Shown here one piece after another: positions 11,044 through 23,461 of a stretch of DNA of 64,000 nt (positions within the stretch are counted from its first letter, which is position 1; each line of letters begins with the position of its first letter). The notes below the pieces were generated by a model, which made no database searches, was not told where the DNA came from, and worked only from the letters and a program-made list of their open reading frames with translations. A program made the position numbers and the translations under genes. The stretch covers positions 156,605,001-156,669,000 of the forward strand of contig JASDFA010000003.1 in NCBI GenBank assembly GCA_035772735.1, read 5' to 3'. This DNA is from Datura wrightii (lineage: Eukaryota > Streptophyta > Magnoliopsida > Solanales > Solanaceae).

Positions 11044-14000
11044 TGGCTTGGACGGCTTGGAATATACGAGGTATTAATAAAAGGTAAAAGCAGAGGGAGT
11101 TGAGTATCTATATAAAAGAGAATCATATTAGCTTAGTAGGCCTAATAGAAACAAGAGTAGAGTAGAATAATGCTAGTTCTATAGCTAGTAGAATGATGCC
11201 TGGTTGAAGTATGGAGAACAATTATAATCATGCCATCAATGATAGAATTTGGATCCTTTCGGATCCTACTATATACACTATCATAGTCACAGCTCAAGGG
11301 GCTCAATTTTTGCATTGTCAAGTTATTAATAGAGATATTGACTGCACCATGATAATAGTGTATGGCTACAATACAGTTGAGCAAAGGAAATGCCTTTGGT
11401 CTCAGCTAGAAGAATTGGCTAAGAGGAAGAATAAACCATGGTTGGTTTGAGGAGACTTTAATACCATCTTGTCCATTCAGGATATATTGCACGGGGCTCC
11501 ATTTACAAGTAGAAAAATCCATGAATTCTCAAAATGTATTAATAGATTACAATTAACTGAGCTCAATTAGAAAGGGGAGTATTATACTTGGTCAAACAAG
11601 CAACAAGGAACATATAGAGTATATTGCAGGCTGGATAGGGCATTGGGGGACGACACCTGGATGACTCAGTTTAGTCAAATTGAAGTGGAATATAGATTGC
11701 CATTTATTTCTGATCACTCTCCTATGATCTTGACCATCAGGTTAACTGAACAAAGTCCAAAATTACCTTTCAGGTTCTATAATGTATGGGCAAATCATGA
11801 CAATTTCTTACCTATTGTAGAGGAGTGTTGGAAGAATAGATTGCACAAGGCTGCTATGAGAAAGACCTGGAGAAAATTAAAGGCTCTAAAACCTGCTCTA
11901 GGACACCTTAATAACACTGAGTTCAGAGGAACCACAGAGAAGATCATTCACATCAAGAACAGCCTCAAAGAGACACAACAACAACTTGCTATAAATTACT
12001 CAAAAGCTATAAATAATAAAGAAAAGGAATTATTGCTCCAACTTGAGAAGTGGTCTCTTATTGAAGAAAGCATTCAGAAGGAAAAGTCTAGCGCATTATG
12101 GATAAAACTTGGTGACTCCAATACCAAATATTTCACAGTTATCACTAAGGAGAGAAGAAGCATCAAACAAATAGTGAAAATTACTTCCCGTTCAGGAGAT
12201 CAACTAACAGACTTGGAGGCCATTAAGCATGAGATTATAGGTTTCTATAAAGGCTTAATGGGATCAACATTTCAACATACAACTGCAGTGAACAAAGTGG
12301 TCATGAGTAATGGCCCTTTACTCAATCATGAACAACAATTGGATCTATTCTCAGAGGTGACTGACCAAGAAACTTATGATGTTGTATGGTCCATAGGTGA
12401 TGACAAAGCTCCAGGAGTTGATGGGTTTAATGCGCTTTTTGTTAAGACAACTTGGCCTTTGATAAAGGATGATGTTATTGAAGCAATTAAGGATTTTTTC
12501 AATACAGGGTTGTTACTGAAGGCAATCAATTGCACTGTAGTTACCATCTTACCTAAAGTACCAAATCTTGTCACTGTCAAAGACTATAGACCCATCGCTT
12601 GTTGCACAGTCCTTTATTAAATTATTGCTAAGATCCTTGCTGGGAGATTACAAAAGGTCATTGCCTCAGTTATTTCAGAGACACAAACTGATTTCATACC
12701 AGGTAGAAAGGTGGCAGATAACATCATTATGGCTCATGAATTGGTTAAAACATATAAGAGAAAGCATATCTCTCCAAGATGTATGATCCAGGTGGACATT
12801 TAAAAGGTTTATGATAAAGTGGATTGGACTTTTCTCCGGCAAATGTTAGAAGAGTTACGCTTCCCTAGAAAGTTCACTCAATCGATCATGAGTGTGTCAC
12901 CAAAGTGAGCTATTCTATTCTAGTGAATGGAGAATTTACCAAACCTTTCTTAGCAGCCCGAGGCTTGAGACAAGGTGATCCTTTATCTCTATTTCTCTTT
13001 GCAATAGTCATGGAATACCTTAGTAGAAACCTGGCAGATCTCAAAAATGAAAAGGAGTTCAAATATCATCCTAAATTTAAACGGTTGGATATCACTCATT
13101 TAAGCTTTGTAGATGACCTTTTACTGTTTGCGAGAGGGACCTGAAATCAGTCAACCTACTGCATGATAAATTTGAAATCTTTACTCTTGCATCAGGGCTT
13201 CAAGCTAATCTTGTTAAGAGTGTAGTGTATTATGGAGGGGTTGATGTTGTAGTGCATAATCAAATTCAACAGTTACTAGGATATAATTGTGGTAGTCTAC
13301 CTTTTAGATATTTGGGCATACCTATAGAAACAAGGAAGCTTACCATTATGCAGTGGCAGCCATTGATAGACAAAATAGTGGCCAAAATCTCATCTTGGAC
13401 AGCAAAAAATTATCCTATCCTGGAAGAATTTAACTTGTGAGGTCAGTTATTTTTAGAGTCCAAGCCTATTGGGCTCAGCTTTTCATCATATCTGCCAAAG
13501 TTGTGAAGATCATAGAAGCATATTGCAGGAGTTATATATGGTCAGGCATAAATTCAATTACAAAGAAAGCCCTGGTCTCATGGTCTCAAATGTGTTCTCA
13601 AAGGTAGCAGGGGGATTAAATCTTAAATTGTGGAACAAAGCTACTATTGAAAAGATATGTTGAGACTTAGCAAGCAAGCAAACAAGACAAACTTTGAATT
13701 CGATGGCTGCATAGCTAGTTATCAGAAACCAAATAGTTAAGACCATACTGATCCTAAAGTAGGCTAGCTGGATGTTGAAGAAAATACTCAATGCTCAAGC
13801 CTATCTACTTATCATTTATTCATAGTTGTTTAGTGTGTAAGCATAAGATGATCAAACAGGTCTACCTCAAGCTACTAGGTGATCTACCGAAGGTTTCATA
13901 GAAGAGCTTGATATGCCATAATCAAGCTAGAACTAAAGCAATGTTCATCCTATGATTACAAATATAAGGAAGAGCCCTAACAGTCGATAGACTAATCAAA

Positions 14001-14340
14001 TGGGGTTTGGCAATAGGCCCTATAGGTATCCTCTGTATGAGGTGTCCTGAGTTCAGAAACCACATATTTGGTGAATGTCACTTCTCTAGATTAGTATGGT
14101 ATATTTAATGAAATAGATCAATGTCAGTTTCAACGCTCAGAACTGGAAAGCATGCAGCAATGGATTTGCAGAAGACTAAAGACAAAACTCCAATGGCGTT
14201 AGTACTCAAGCTGCTGTACACAGAGTTTATGCACGAAATTTGGATCGAAAGGAACACTGTATCTTTGAGAAACTGAATGCAATGATTTAATGATAGCAAA
14301 ACGAGTCGTATGCTTATGTTGTAGTAGAGCTGCTCCAACT
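11043..14340 (+). pseudogene. LINE ORF2: endonuclease and reverse transcriptase, broken
   Basis: ORF2 begins MAWTAWNIRG at 11043. Endonuclease motifs include GDFNTI near 11450 and SDHSP near 11713. The RT part includes DDKAPGVDGF near 12405, LPKVPN, DYRPIACC and, in another frame, GLRQGDPLS and the catalytic FVDDLL near 13108. A zf-RVT-like tail is readable around 13980-14260 (WIERN). Frame 3 serves to about 12890, interrupted by several stops, including one at 12620. The RT core then shifts to frame 2, and the connection domain (LPFRYLGIP, 13225-13440) is in frame 1. The catalytic pair is present but no functional product is possible. Confidence 0.85.
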
Positions 14341-14838
14341 AGGAAAATTTTGCTAGCTAGTTATAAATTTTGAGTCTGTAAGGTTTAATTTGTAGGAGAA
14401 GTTGGATGTGTTTGTTCCAACTAGTTTTGTAAATCCAATTTGGTGATTAATGAAATTACTAATTACAAAAAAAGGAGCAAAAATGTATTTAAATTATGCA
14501 AAATTGAAGAAAAAAGGATGTCATTCTTAGTTTGGTCCAAAATATTCTTATTACTAATTTTTGATTAAAAAAATACACTTTTTGAATAAACATATTGCTT
14601 TTTTGGACACATTCTTTTTTCTAATAAAATTTTTGTAACCGCTCATTAATTTTCATATATATAAGATTATAGCAACCATCATTAATTTTCATTTAGATAA
14701 TGATAATTTTTTTTAAAAAAAATAAAAAATATTTTTATTCTTTAATCTTTTTCGAATGAAAGAAGGGTAAGAAATTGATAATATAATCCTTGGATTTAAA
14801 GATCAGACGCAATAATCATAGTGCCATAAAACATGTAA

Positions 14839-15100
14839 TTTTATTACATTCCTTCAAATCACACAATATCATTGATAGAGTTATTGTTGATCATTTTCTT
14901 TTTTCATTTTAACTTTAAAAATCAAGAAATACATTATAACATATTTATCCTTCTTCAATTCAGAAAAGATTAAAAAAAGTTTCATATTTTATTAGGAATT
15001 TTATCATTATCTAAATGAAGATTTATAATTAGTATAATCTTATATATATTACCTATATTATTAGTTTAAAAAATACATATGGTTATTTTATTTTAATCGA
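14839..15100. repeat. AT-rich dispersed repeat, copy 1
   Basis: It shares with 21936-22230 blocks such as TTACATTCCTTCAAAT, ATAGAGTTATTGTT and TTTTCATTTTAACTTTAA in the same order. I see no coding capacity. It may be interior sequence of a Helitron family. Confidence 0.55.
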
Positions 15101-15382
15101 TAAAATGGGATTGAGAAGAAAAAAGATTACTTTCCATTTCTTTTATTAGTTAAGGGAAATTTAAAAAAAATAATTATTTAAAAATAATATTTTAATAAAA
15201 AATAATGTGTTTAAAAGTATATATATTTATTAGGAAAAAGATATTTTGGCCCAAAAGTAATAATAGGAGTATCTTTTGATAAATAATTAACGGCAAAGAC
15301 ATTTTTGAACCAAACTATTAACAGAGGATATTTTTTGTTCAATTTCACATAGTGTAATTACGTTTTGACCCTTTCATTAAGC

Positions 15383-15385
<3 letters not shown>

Positions 15386-15414
<29 letters not shown>
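15386..15414. repeat. (TA)n microsatellite
   Basis: An uninterrupted run of alternating T and A, 29 bases long, in AT-rich DNA. Confidence 0.95.
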
Positions 15415-15417
<3 letters not shown>

Positions 15418-16283
15418 GATTCTCAAATTGATTAAATTTATAAGTTTTTTCTCCTAGTATAATATGAACAAATATCATCACTTGAATTATATTTTTAAAT
15501 ATTGAATACCAAATAATTAAATCCAACTATGAATTAAATATATTGATGTGTAGCAAAACTTACTTCTTAAATTATCTTTACATATATGAAAATTTCAATT
15601 TAAAATTTCTTTTGAAAGAGCGTGGATAGGATAAAGAAAATATTTTAAATATTAATTTTATTTTTATCAATTAATATAATTTTATACAATAATCAAATAT
15701 GAAAGTAAAAAATAAATATAAATTAATGCTTATCTTAGTATTTATGATACTATTATGCTTAAGAAATGAAATAAAAATTGATCTCATAATATATTTTTTT
15801 TTTAAAAAAAAGATGAGTTAGCATGAAATGTGTATTCCTGTCATACATGTGGAATAAGAATTTTTGTGAAGATTTTTCTAGAATTTTAGTTTAACTATTG
15901 ATGCTATATTTATAATTTTGTGCTTAAATAAAGTTAGATTTGCAAGAATTTCATTGATCGTCCATGTTATGGCTCTTCTATTATAAAAAATAAAATAAAA
16001 ATATCCCCAAAATTAGAACATTCAACCGAGAAGACAAAGATGAGCAGTCATGAAATTATGAAGAAAAGAGTAGAATGAAAACTAATGAATATTGATGAAG
16101 AGATAAGGAAAGATGCTTTTAGAATTATGTTTAAGCGTGTGTGAATAAAATCATAACCTACACGTATGCCAAAGAATTTTTGTGATATCTAATATAGTAA
16201 TTTACCATTTTATCCTTAGTGATTAACCTAAATATCAATTTTGCCATTGGTCATCCACTTATGGCTTTTTTATATAATAGAAA

Positions 16284-16312
16284 CTAGATGAGGATTGACC
16301 CGCGTTTGCAGG
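16284..16312 (-). mobile_element. Helitron-type 3' terminus, minus strand
   Basis: On the minus strand a GC-rich imperfect hairpin (arms at 16299-16303 and 16308-16312, loop GTTT) lies about 11 bases before CTAG and is followed by T. This matches the plant Helitron rule of hairpin, CTRR and T insertion site. The element body would extend to the right on this map. Confidence 0.55.
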
Positions 16313-17975
16313 CCCAGCGATGTAAATTTTGATATTATTTTATTTAATACTACATGTTTGCAATTAATAAATCAATAGAAAATCTTATAAGATATACATG
16401 ATTTGAAGTGATTCTATTCCAAAAGAATAATATTAAATTAGGCATAAAAAATTCATGATGACAACTATGCATGCTGACCGATATTCAAATTGTGAAAAAG
16501 TAACCTTTTTACCTTAAAAATATCACCCAATGTGGGTGTGTTAGCCAAGAACTTGATTAAGAAAAGAGCGATCATAATCTTCGATCTTCTCTTACAACTG
16601 AATGTAGCCAAGGCAATATGCTTTACCCTATAAATTTTTAGAGTGTTCCATTTATTTTTCTTGTACGTCTATAATTATTAAAACTAACTTCCTCCCCTTT
16701 GATAACGCGACTTATGGATAGAAAATCAAATATCGTGACATTTTCACAAATGCATAAAAACTACAACTTATGCTTACATCCTTGGCCTGAATTGTATTGC
16801 TAACTCATAAATCTTGACGATGTATTTCATTTGTTTACATCTTTCAACTACTTTCAAACTTGAGAAAATACATAATGAAAATATTGGCTTCAATTAGATC
16901 CTCGAACTATTATCATCGAAATAATTATGAACGTGGTAATTCTAAAATATTGTAACTTCAAGAGAAGAATTTTAGCTTTTGTTACAAAAATTGATTTCAA
17001 TATTAAATTGTATTTGAGTTGTTTAATTATTTTTTTAAAAATAAATTAATCATAATTATTTTTAGCTAAGCATGATTGAGAATGATAACATGGATTATAC
17101 TTGATAATAAATTGTCTTTTTATTTCTATAAAATCAAATAATAACTTATAAACTTGTTTAATTTATCATAAATGATGTCATACTCATTTTATCTTAATGT
17201 GAAATAAATAAATTGTATCAAATAATTAACTAAATATCAATGATATTATTTCATACGGTATTTTAAAATTTTATAAAAAGTAGATTAAAATTATTTATTA
17301 AATTATTTATTTTATTTACATTACAAATTTCATCGAGTCAAATGAAGAAAAAAATATTTTGATCTGTCATTAAATTAATTTCAAATATAGATAAATTCAT
17401 CCTGCAACTGTTGCTTACTAGATGAAAATCAAAACGTACCACATTATTCTTTATAACATGATGAAACACGAAAAAATATATATAATATATAGCTTTAATT
17501 CAAATTATCTTATACACGATAAAATCAAGAAAACTTTTAGTGCAATAAGCAAAGAGAGCTTTCAAAGGTATTTACATGCATAGTGAGACAATATACTACC
17601 TAAAACAAGGAGAACGTCAAAAATATTAATAAAGATTAATGTAGTATAAATTGTAGTACTTTAATGAGATAGTTAAAATTATATTTTATATAATCTTTTT
17701 AAATTACGTTAATTAGTGATAAAATAATAAAAATTTGCATATAATTTCATGAATATATGTATTTTAATTCTTTTCAATTAAAAAATTATAGCCTTTTTTA
17801 ACTAATTTAGTAGATAATGAGTAAATAAAATGCATGTTAAGGAGATAAGAATTATTTTTTGTTTTATAAATATGTCATATGTTAATTTTCTTAATGAAAT
17901 AACATAAAATAACAAATGATAAATTCTAAGAAAATTTATCAATAGTTGAAAATTACTCATAGATCATCATAGAAT
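16313..17975. other. AT-rich gene-free stretch
   Basis: No supported gene. It lies between a Helitron-type terminus and a SINE-like sequence and is probably Helitron interior. Confidence 0.4.
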
Positions 17976-18120
17976 GTGGTGCGGCAGATGAGATTGCTCC
18001 TCTATAGGTCTCGGCTTCATGTTCTGGATATAAAATATTCTGGATAGAGAGCGTTTTTTCTATATAGGCCCTACGCGACGCGAATTCAGATTAGCGAGGC
18101 TCCAATATAAGTACCATACA
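17976..18120 (+). mobile_element. tRNA-derived SINE, TS/SolS-like, diverged
   Basis: The left part (GGCAGATGAGATTGCTCCTC, then GGTCTCGG) resembles the tRNA-like head of the tobacco TS SINE. The right part (GGCCCTACGCGACGCG, AATTCAGATTAG, GAGGCTCCAAT) resembles its conserved body. The match is from memory of the family, not a search. The GC-rich patch stands out from its AT-rich surroundings. No TTG tail or target duplication was found. Confidence 0.5.
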
Positions 18121-18334
18121 TCAAAAAAGAAATCAAATAAAAAATTACTCATAAAAAAGTGAATGTATATCATGTATAATATTAGTGTAAAATAATTACA
18201 ATATTAAATTTACTTATTTTATTATAATATAATTTATCTTATTTTAAAATTATAAATCTCATTTTATGAAAAGTTACCTATAAATATATTTAGACCTGAT
18301 AGTAAGACATTCTTTACTTTATAGCGTATATTAT
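18121..18334. other. AT-rich gene-free spacer
   Basis: No feature is seen between the SINE and the solo LTR. Confidence 0.5.
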
Positions 18335-18339
18335 TTAAA

Positions 18340-20451
18340 TGTTACACACCGTAAGTGTCTAGCGTTTAGTCGGCCTATTCGCATATTGGTTGAGAGTTTT
18401 AGAATGTCATACGTACGAGGAAAGGGCCCGGCGAAAGGCCGAATGAGTGCCAAGTTGGGATTTCATGAGAGGAGGCCAAACCAAGCTGCTCAGAGGGGCA
18501 AAGTGGCACGGAGCAGAATCAGCGCGTTAGCCAATATGGCACGGAGCAAAAACGGCGCGTTGGCCAGCGTGCCACGTTGCCTTGTATGCTGCTTCAAGTA
18601 TATATATGCCTCACCCTTAGAATTCATATTAATTCTCATATATATCTCGAACAACAGAGTTGAGAGACGAAGGAGAATTATAATTTCCGTCCGATTACGC
18701 CGCTAAACTCCATTCAAATTCAAATTAACTTCGGGTATCAAAGTATAAGGCTGCAGGGAGCATTTCTACGGAGTTAGTTTCGTGAAATTCGCTTGGCAAA
18801 TCACTGTCCCGCCGAGCCAAAGTTGTTGGAATTGCTCCAAACTAGTGTCAATAAGATCCCAGGCTTAAAGCAAGCATTTCTCTCTTCTAGACTTTCGAGA
18901 AATAACGAGGTTTTGACCGTGTTCCATTAAGTTGGAATATAGTTAATATTTATATATAAAGTTTTCCTTTTTGCCGAATTTAGTGTTAAAACTAGTCCTA
19001 TCTTTCCAGTAACACGATTTCAGTTGAGAAGGGCAGTTGAACACGAGCGAAAACTCGCTAGTTAATTGATAAACAGGGAACGAGGTATGTTAAGGCATTT
19101 TCTTTCGGCAAGTTAGTTTCTTCAGCATAGTAATCCAGTATGAATCCCAATAAAGTATGTCAGGAGTATGTTACCATATTTAGTTGTCGTTGTTAGTTGA
19201 GACTTGTAATTGTATTGTTTTGGGATGGATTATACCCGTATAACTTTCGTGACCGCCCTAGGGTTAATAGCTGTGTCGACTCGCCCGTCAGAGGCGAGGA
19301 TACGTCGCTCTACGGAGCGGCATGCCGTCCGCAAGGGACGAAGATGGGGATCCAGATCCTTATATTTGTCGTGGTTGGCCTTACACACACCTACGCCGAG
19401 CGCTTACGCCCAGGTGTAGGTATCAGGAGTCCTCCGGACTCAGGCACAACTATAGTCAGGGGCCGAGCGGGCCCAGTTGCAAACCCAGGAGATCGGCAGG
19501 ATGCTTATAGCTGGTAGTTGACTCAGTATGACCTGGATAGGGGTATATAGATTGAGGTGTACTCACTAAGGCTAATAGGGGCCCAGGTGAGTTATTCTGT
19601 GCTAATTGTGCCTTCCGGCTTATGGGAGCCAGGTAAGGTTTATGCTTGCTTCAGTTACTGATAGTTAGACAATAGGATGCCTCGTTTGACAGGTATGACC
19701 CCTATCCTCCTTATCATAGTTATGTCTAGTCCTGATTTCACTACTTCAGTCATTTTCAGTTCGTTCTCTTTACTTCAGATATTGTTTGTCCTATTTCCTT
19801 ACTTTTAGTTATTTAAAGTTATTGTTTTACATACTCAGTACCTGTGGTACTGATGCCCTTTTCTGGGGCACAACATTACTTGCCTGCAGGTACACATAGA
19901 CGAGGAGCAGGTCCCTCGTAGTTTCAGTCAGTTGCACAGAGCCATCAACTCCTTTCTTCCGGAGCTTGTATGATAGAGATTTACTTTTTTTTGTCTGTAC
20001 AGTATGGGTAGGCCGGCGCCCTGTCCTGACCATCTTATTACTCCTAAAGGCTTGCAGATTGTGTTACTTCCTTGTGGTTAGATGATATCGGCCGTGTGGG
20101 GCCATATGTGTTCTAGACTATGTATGTTGGTCGTGTGGGACCTTGTCGGTCATAGTTCAGTTTAACATCCGATTTTACTTTTCAGTTATAACTAGATATC
20201 ATGGTGGCCTTGTCAGCCCGCATAGGACTCCCTATAATTGTATGTCTCTGGTTAGCTGTGTATTTTCACAGGTGGCTATATGCCTTGTCGGCCGGGGGTT
20301 GTATTTACAGCTGCTATATAACCCGTTGTTTTCTTGATTCTAGAGTTAGAGTCAGCCCTGCACCAGAAGTGCTTAGACTCAGTCAGCTCAGCAGTTCAGG
20401 TCCTAGTACGGCACCAGGTTTCAGTCATACCTCTCAAGGTGGGGCGTGACA
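18340..20451 (+). repeat. Solo LTR, 2112 bp, with 5-bp target duplication
   Basis: It starts TGTTACACACC and ends GGTGGGGCGTGACA. It is flanked by TTAAA at 18335-18339 and 20452-20456. There is no primer site, gag-pol or second LTR, so the interior was lost by LTR-LTR recombination. It is related to the LTRs of elements 1 and 2 (shared CCTATTCGCA near the start and GGCGTGACA-like end) but shorter. The 106-codon open frames inside are not supported as genes. Confidence 0.92.
18537..18607 (+). promoter_or_regulatory. Promoter module and TATA box of the solo LTR
   Basis: Diverged copies of the GC-rich module occur (TGGCACGGAGC, GCGCGTTGGCC, CGTGCCACGTTG), followed by TATATATAT at 18599-18607. 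It is weaker than in elements 1, 2 and D. Confidence 0.45.
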
Positions 20452-20969
20452 TTAAATGAACTTATTACATCATTTAAAAATACAAAATATAATATCCTAA
20501 TATATGAACAGAAAAAAATTACTTAAATATTGAATTTTAATAAAACATATTTTAAAATTATCTTTAAACCATGAAAGTTTATAATTCATAATTGGCATTA
20601 AGTAGTATGGATAAATTATCTTTAAAATAGTTTTCAATTTATTTTAAAAAATATTTTATTATGATAATAATTTTGTGTAATAATAAAATATATAAATAAA
20701 AATTAATTAATTTTAAATTTTTATGGATAATTAAAATTTCACCTCATAAAAAAGTTGTAAATGGAAAATGTGGGGTCTATGTAAGATTTTTAATCATTTG
20801 GGTTACACTTGACATTTAAAAAAAAGAGGCTTGATTTTCTTGCTATTAGAAATTTTATTATTGAGGCAATGACAAATAAAAAAAGTGATTGATTTTTTTA
20901 AAATGACTATAGTACCCTTGGTCGTCCTCCTCTTCACATGTCTATATGATAAAAATAATAAAAATATAA
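20452..20969. other. AT-rich gene-free stretch
   Basis: Continuation of the AT-rich block interrupted by the solo LTR. No gene is seen. CTTGGTCGTCCTCCTCTTCA at 20918-20937 is like TTGGTCATCCACTT at about 16248, just left of another Helitron-type terminus. Confidence 0.4.
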
Positions 20970-21000
20970 CTAGATGAGGAAAGGGCCCGTATACGGGCCC
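20970..21000 (-). mobile_element. Helitron-type 3' terminus with perfect palindrome, minus strand
   Basis: GGGCCCGTATACGGGCCC at 20983-21000 is a perfect 18-bp palindrome lying 9 bases from CTAG at 20970-20973. On the minus strand CTAG is followed by T. This is the best preserved of three such ends in the window, all in one orientation. Confidence 0.65.
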
Positions 21001-21666
21001 AATATTACAAGTTTAATTTATTTATTTTTATAAATTATTTAATTTTTATTCTTTTCATCTAAGCATATATAGAATAATAATAAGGTTCTTCATTTATACT
21101 TCTTAATAAATTATTTTTTTAATTTATCAAATTAAGTAATAATTTATAATATATTAAATTCAACTAATTTAAAGGGATTACATGTCTTATCGCTTGTTAT
21201 TTCAAAATTCACTCAGCAATTAAAGTCAAATACTGAATTAAACATTTAATTTAAGTGACATGCTTTTTATATATGTATTGAGCATTTTGGATAATAGATT
21301 AAAAAATGTAAGTATCTTATGTATTAATAAATAAATTTTAAAAAATTAATATCTGATAATAGAAGATGAAAAGAAAAGAAATATGATTGCTTTAATTTAT
21401 GTCTTATATATACTAAAATTAAGGTAATAATTTAGTAAAATAAATAACAAAATAGTTTCAAAAGAGAATTATGTATCCAGTGAGACAATATATTATTTTC
21501 ACTAAAAAATTGAAAGGCATTGACAATTATTAATATCATATAAATTATAGCTAAATATGATAATTTACACATATACCTTTTAAATTTTTTAGAGTCTAAA
21601 TATATGTAAGTTTTTTAAATTTAGAAGCAAATGTAAATAAAATTATATATTTTAATGATATAAGAT
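21001..21666. other. AT-rich gene-free stretch
   Basis: No gene is seen. It is the likely interior of the Helitron-like element ending at 20970. Confidence 0.4.
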
Positions 21667-21935
21667 ATACTCTTTCTATTTCAAAATAAGTGGCATTTTT
21701 AATTTTTTTTATTTTATTTTAAAATAAGTGGTGTCTCACCTAATCAAGTAAATATTAATGACGTTCTTCCAATTTTGTCCTTATTTAATTAAATAAAACT
21801 ACACAATCAAAATAATACCAAATAGCTACATCTTTTTAAAGATATTTATTAAAAATAAATTACTAAAAATACATCTTACTTTATAGGAATGAATAGTTTT
21901 CTTAAGGGATATGCCCAAGTTAAAAATACTTAATT
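21667..21935. mobile_element. Stowaway-like MITE, left part
   Basis: It begins CTCTTTCTATTTCAAAATAA after TA and shares its body with 9215-9390. The right terminus is missing: at about 21930 it runs into the repeat also found at 14839. This is a truncated copy. Confidence 0.5.
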
Positions 21936-22230
21936 ACATTCCTTCAAATAATAAAATATCTTTAAAATATCGTCGATAGAGTTATTGTTCATCCTTTTTT
22001 TTCATTTTAACTTTAAGATCAAGAAATATTTTTAAAAAATATTTATCCTACTTCATTTTGAAAAAGATTAACGAATAAAAATATTTTCTATTTTATTTAA
22101 AAAAATAATTTTATTATTAGATAAATAAAAATTAATAATGAGTAGGATTTTACATAAATGATCTATATTATCAGTTTAAAAAGTACATAGAGTTATTCTA
22201 TTTTAATTTATAAAATGAGATTAAGATAAT
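21936..22230. repeat. AT-rich dispersed repeat, copy 2
   Basis: It is similar to 14839-15100 in the same orientation. No coding capacity is visible. Confidence 0.55.
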
Positions 22231-22312
22231 TTTACCCTTAGATATAGATATAATGTGAAAAGATAAATATGCGCTTGATCTACCACCTCTTCATTTTTCT
22301 ATATAATAGAAA

Positions 22313-22341
22313 CTAGATTAGATATGTCTGTGCAAACACGG
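22313..22341 (-). mobile_element. Helitron-type 3' terminus, minus strand
   Basis: CTAG at 22313-22316 is followed about 11 bases on by an imperfect hairpin (CTGTG, loop CAAA, CACGG). The left neighbour TCTATATAATAGAAA matches the left neighbour of the 16284 end. Confidence 0.5.
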
Positions 22342-23461
22342 GTTCAATAATTTATATGATTACGTATTTTATTTTGATATATATATATATAATTTGTTAC
22401 TGTAATATATAATATTCAATTAAAGAATATATTAGTATATGTGCAATTAATTATACACGTATATATATTATTTATTATAAAATAATTATTTTTTTTAAAA
22501 AAAAGAAAGTAGCTCATATATTTATTTGGGTATGTTCTTTACTTATATGACAGATTATTTGATATATAAAATTTTGATTATACAAGAAAGATTAAATTAT
22601 CAATTTTTATAAGTTATAAATATTATGTTCACAATCTAAGATGAGACCGAATAAGCCTCCAAAATGATTATAGGACACGACTAGATATAATTTATCGTGA
22701 TTATGAGAGTGGTATAATTTAACTTTTTGTACATCTTATATGTATTCAATGCACCAAGTAAAGATAAATATTCTATATTGACTTGATAAAATAATTCTCT
22801 AGTCCATTAAATATGTACTTATACTCTTAATTCTGATATAATTATTATTTATTGCGTATATTATTTGTTGTTTTGATTTATTAAAATAATGAATTCTTTT
22901 GTGGGTCAATATGCCTGAAAAATTAAATGATATCAATATACATTGCCACAGTAATAGTTAGTTGATGAAGTTCATGTCTTGGTCTAGAGATTAATCATAT
23001 ACCTTTATGAAAGCTTATAAGTTTCATGTGTAAATTCTACATATGAACTTTATATTCGGCATATAAAATAAGCTAAATAAAAATATTAAAAAGTAATTAA
23101 TAAATTAAATTGTCAGTAAGTTAATTTGATTAATTAGTATCTAAATATTAAAATAGAAAGTTAAATAAGGTTTGATGAAAGAATTACAAAATTGAATTGG
23201 GTAGTGCATTTGCAAATTTTTAATAAAATACTTTGTAATTTACTATTGTATAATTAATTCAAATATTTTGAATTAATTTCGTAATAGAAAGCTTTGTTAA
23301 TTAAATTATGTGGTCTTTGTTGTGTTTGAATAATTAAGAATTAAATGAAATCCGATTTATTGGTAAAAAAGAAAGACCCAACAGGTTTAGAAAAAATTTG
23401 AAACCTTAAAACATGTGGCAATATAAAGAATATTATTCCATAATGAGATTATCACTATGAC
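22342..23461. other. AT-rich gene-free stretch
   Basis: No gene, RNA or clear mobile-element end is seen. It is likely Helitron interior or old intergenic DNA. Confidence 0.4.

Larger units (their letters stand above)
9500..14475 (+). mobile_element. Degenerate L1-type LINE retrotransposon
   Basis: It has a two-ORF layout: ORF1 with an AT-hook-like start, a DUF4283-like region and a CCHC-like knuckle, then ORF2 with AP endonuclease, RT and a zf-RVT-like tail. A short A run at about 14466-14473 may be the 3' end. The 5' end is placed only approximately, just before ORF1, and no target duplication was found. Many stops and frameshifts show it is dead. Confidence 0.85.
14476..16283. other. AT-rich gene-free stretch, probably Helitron interior
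   Basis: No gene is seen. 14839-15100 is similar to 21936-22230, which shows a dispersed repeat. At its right edge TATATAATAGA directly precedes the Helitron-type CTAG terminus. On the minus strand this reads TCTATTATATA, like a Helitron 5' end. Confidence 0.4.

Noticed and set aside
14105..14338. Minus-strand 77-codon frame at the LINE end
   Set aside because: The plus strand here reads as the decayed LINE C-terminus (WIERN); the minus frame is incidental.
9500..14500. Target duplication of the LINE
   Set aside because: No convincing direct repeat next to the A run could be matched upstream of ORF1.
18386..18706. 106-codon frame in the solo LTR
   Set aside because: It spans the promoter module and TATA box and has low-complexity basic composition. 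There is no support as a gene.
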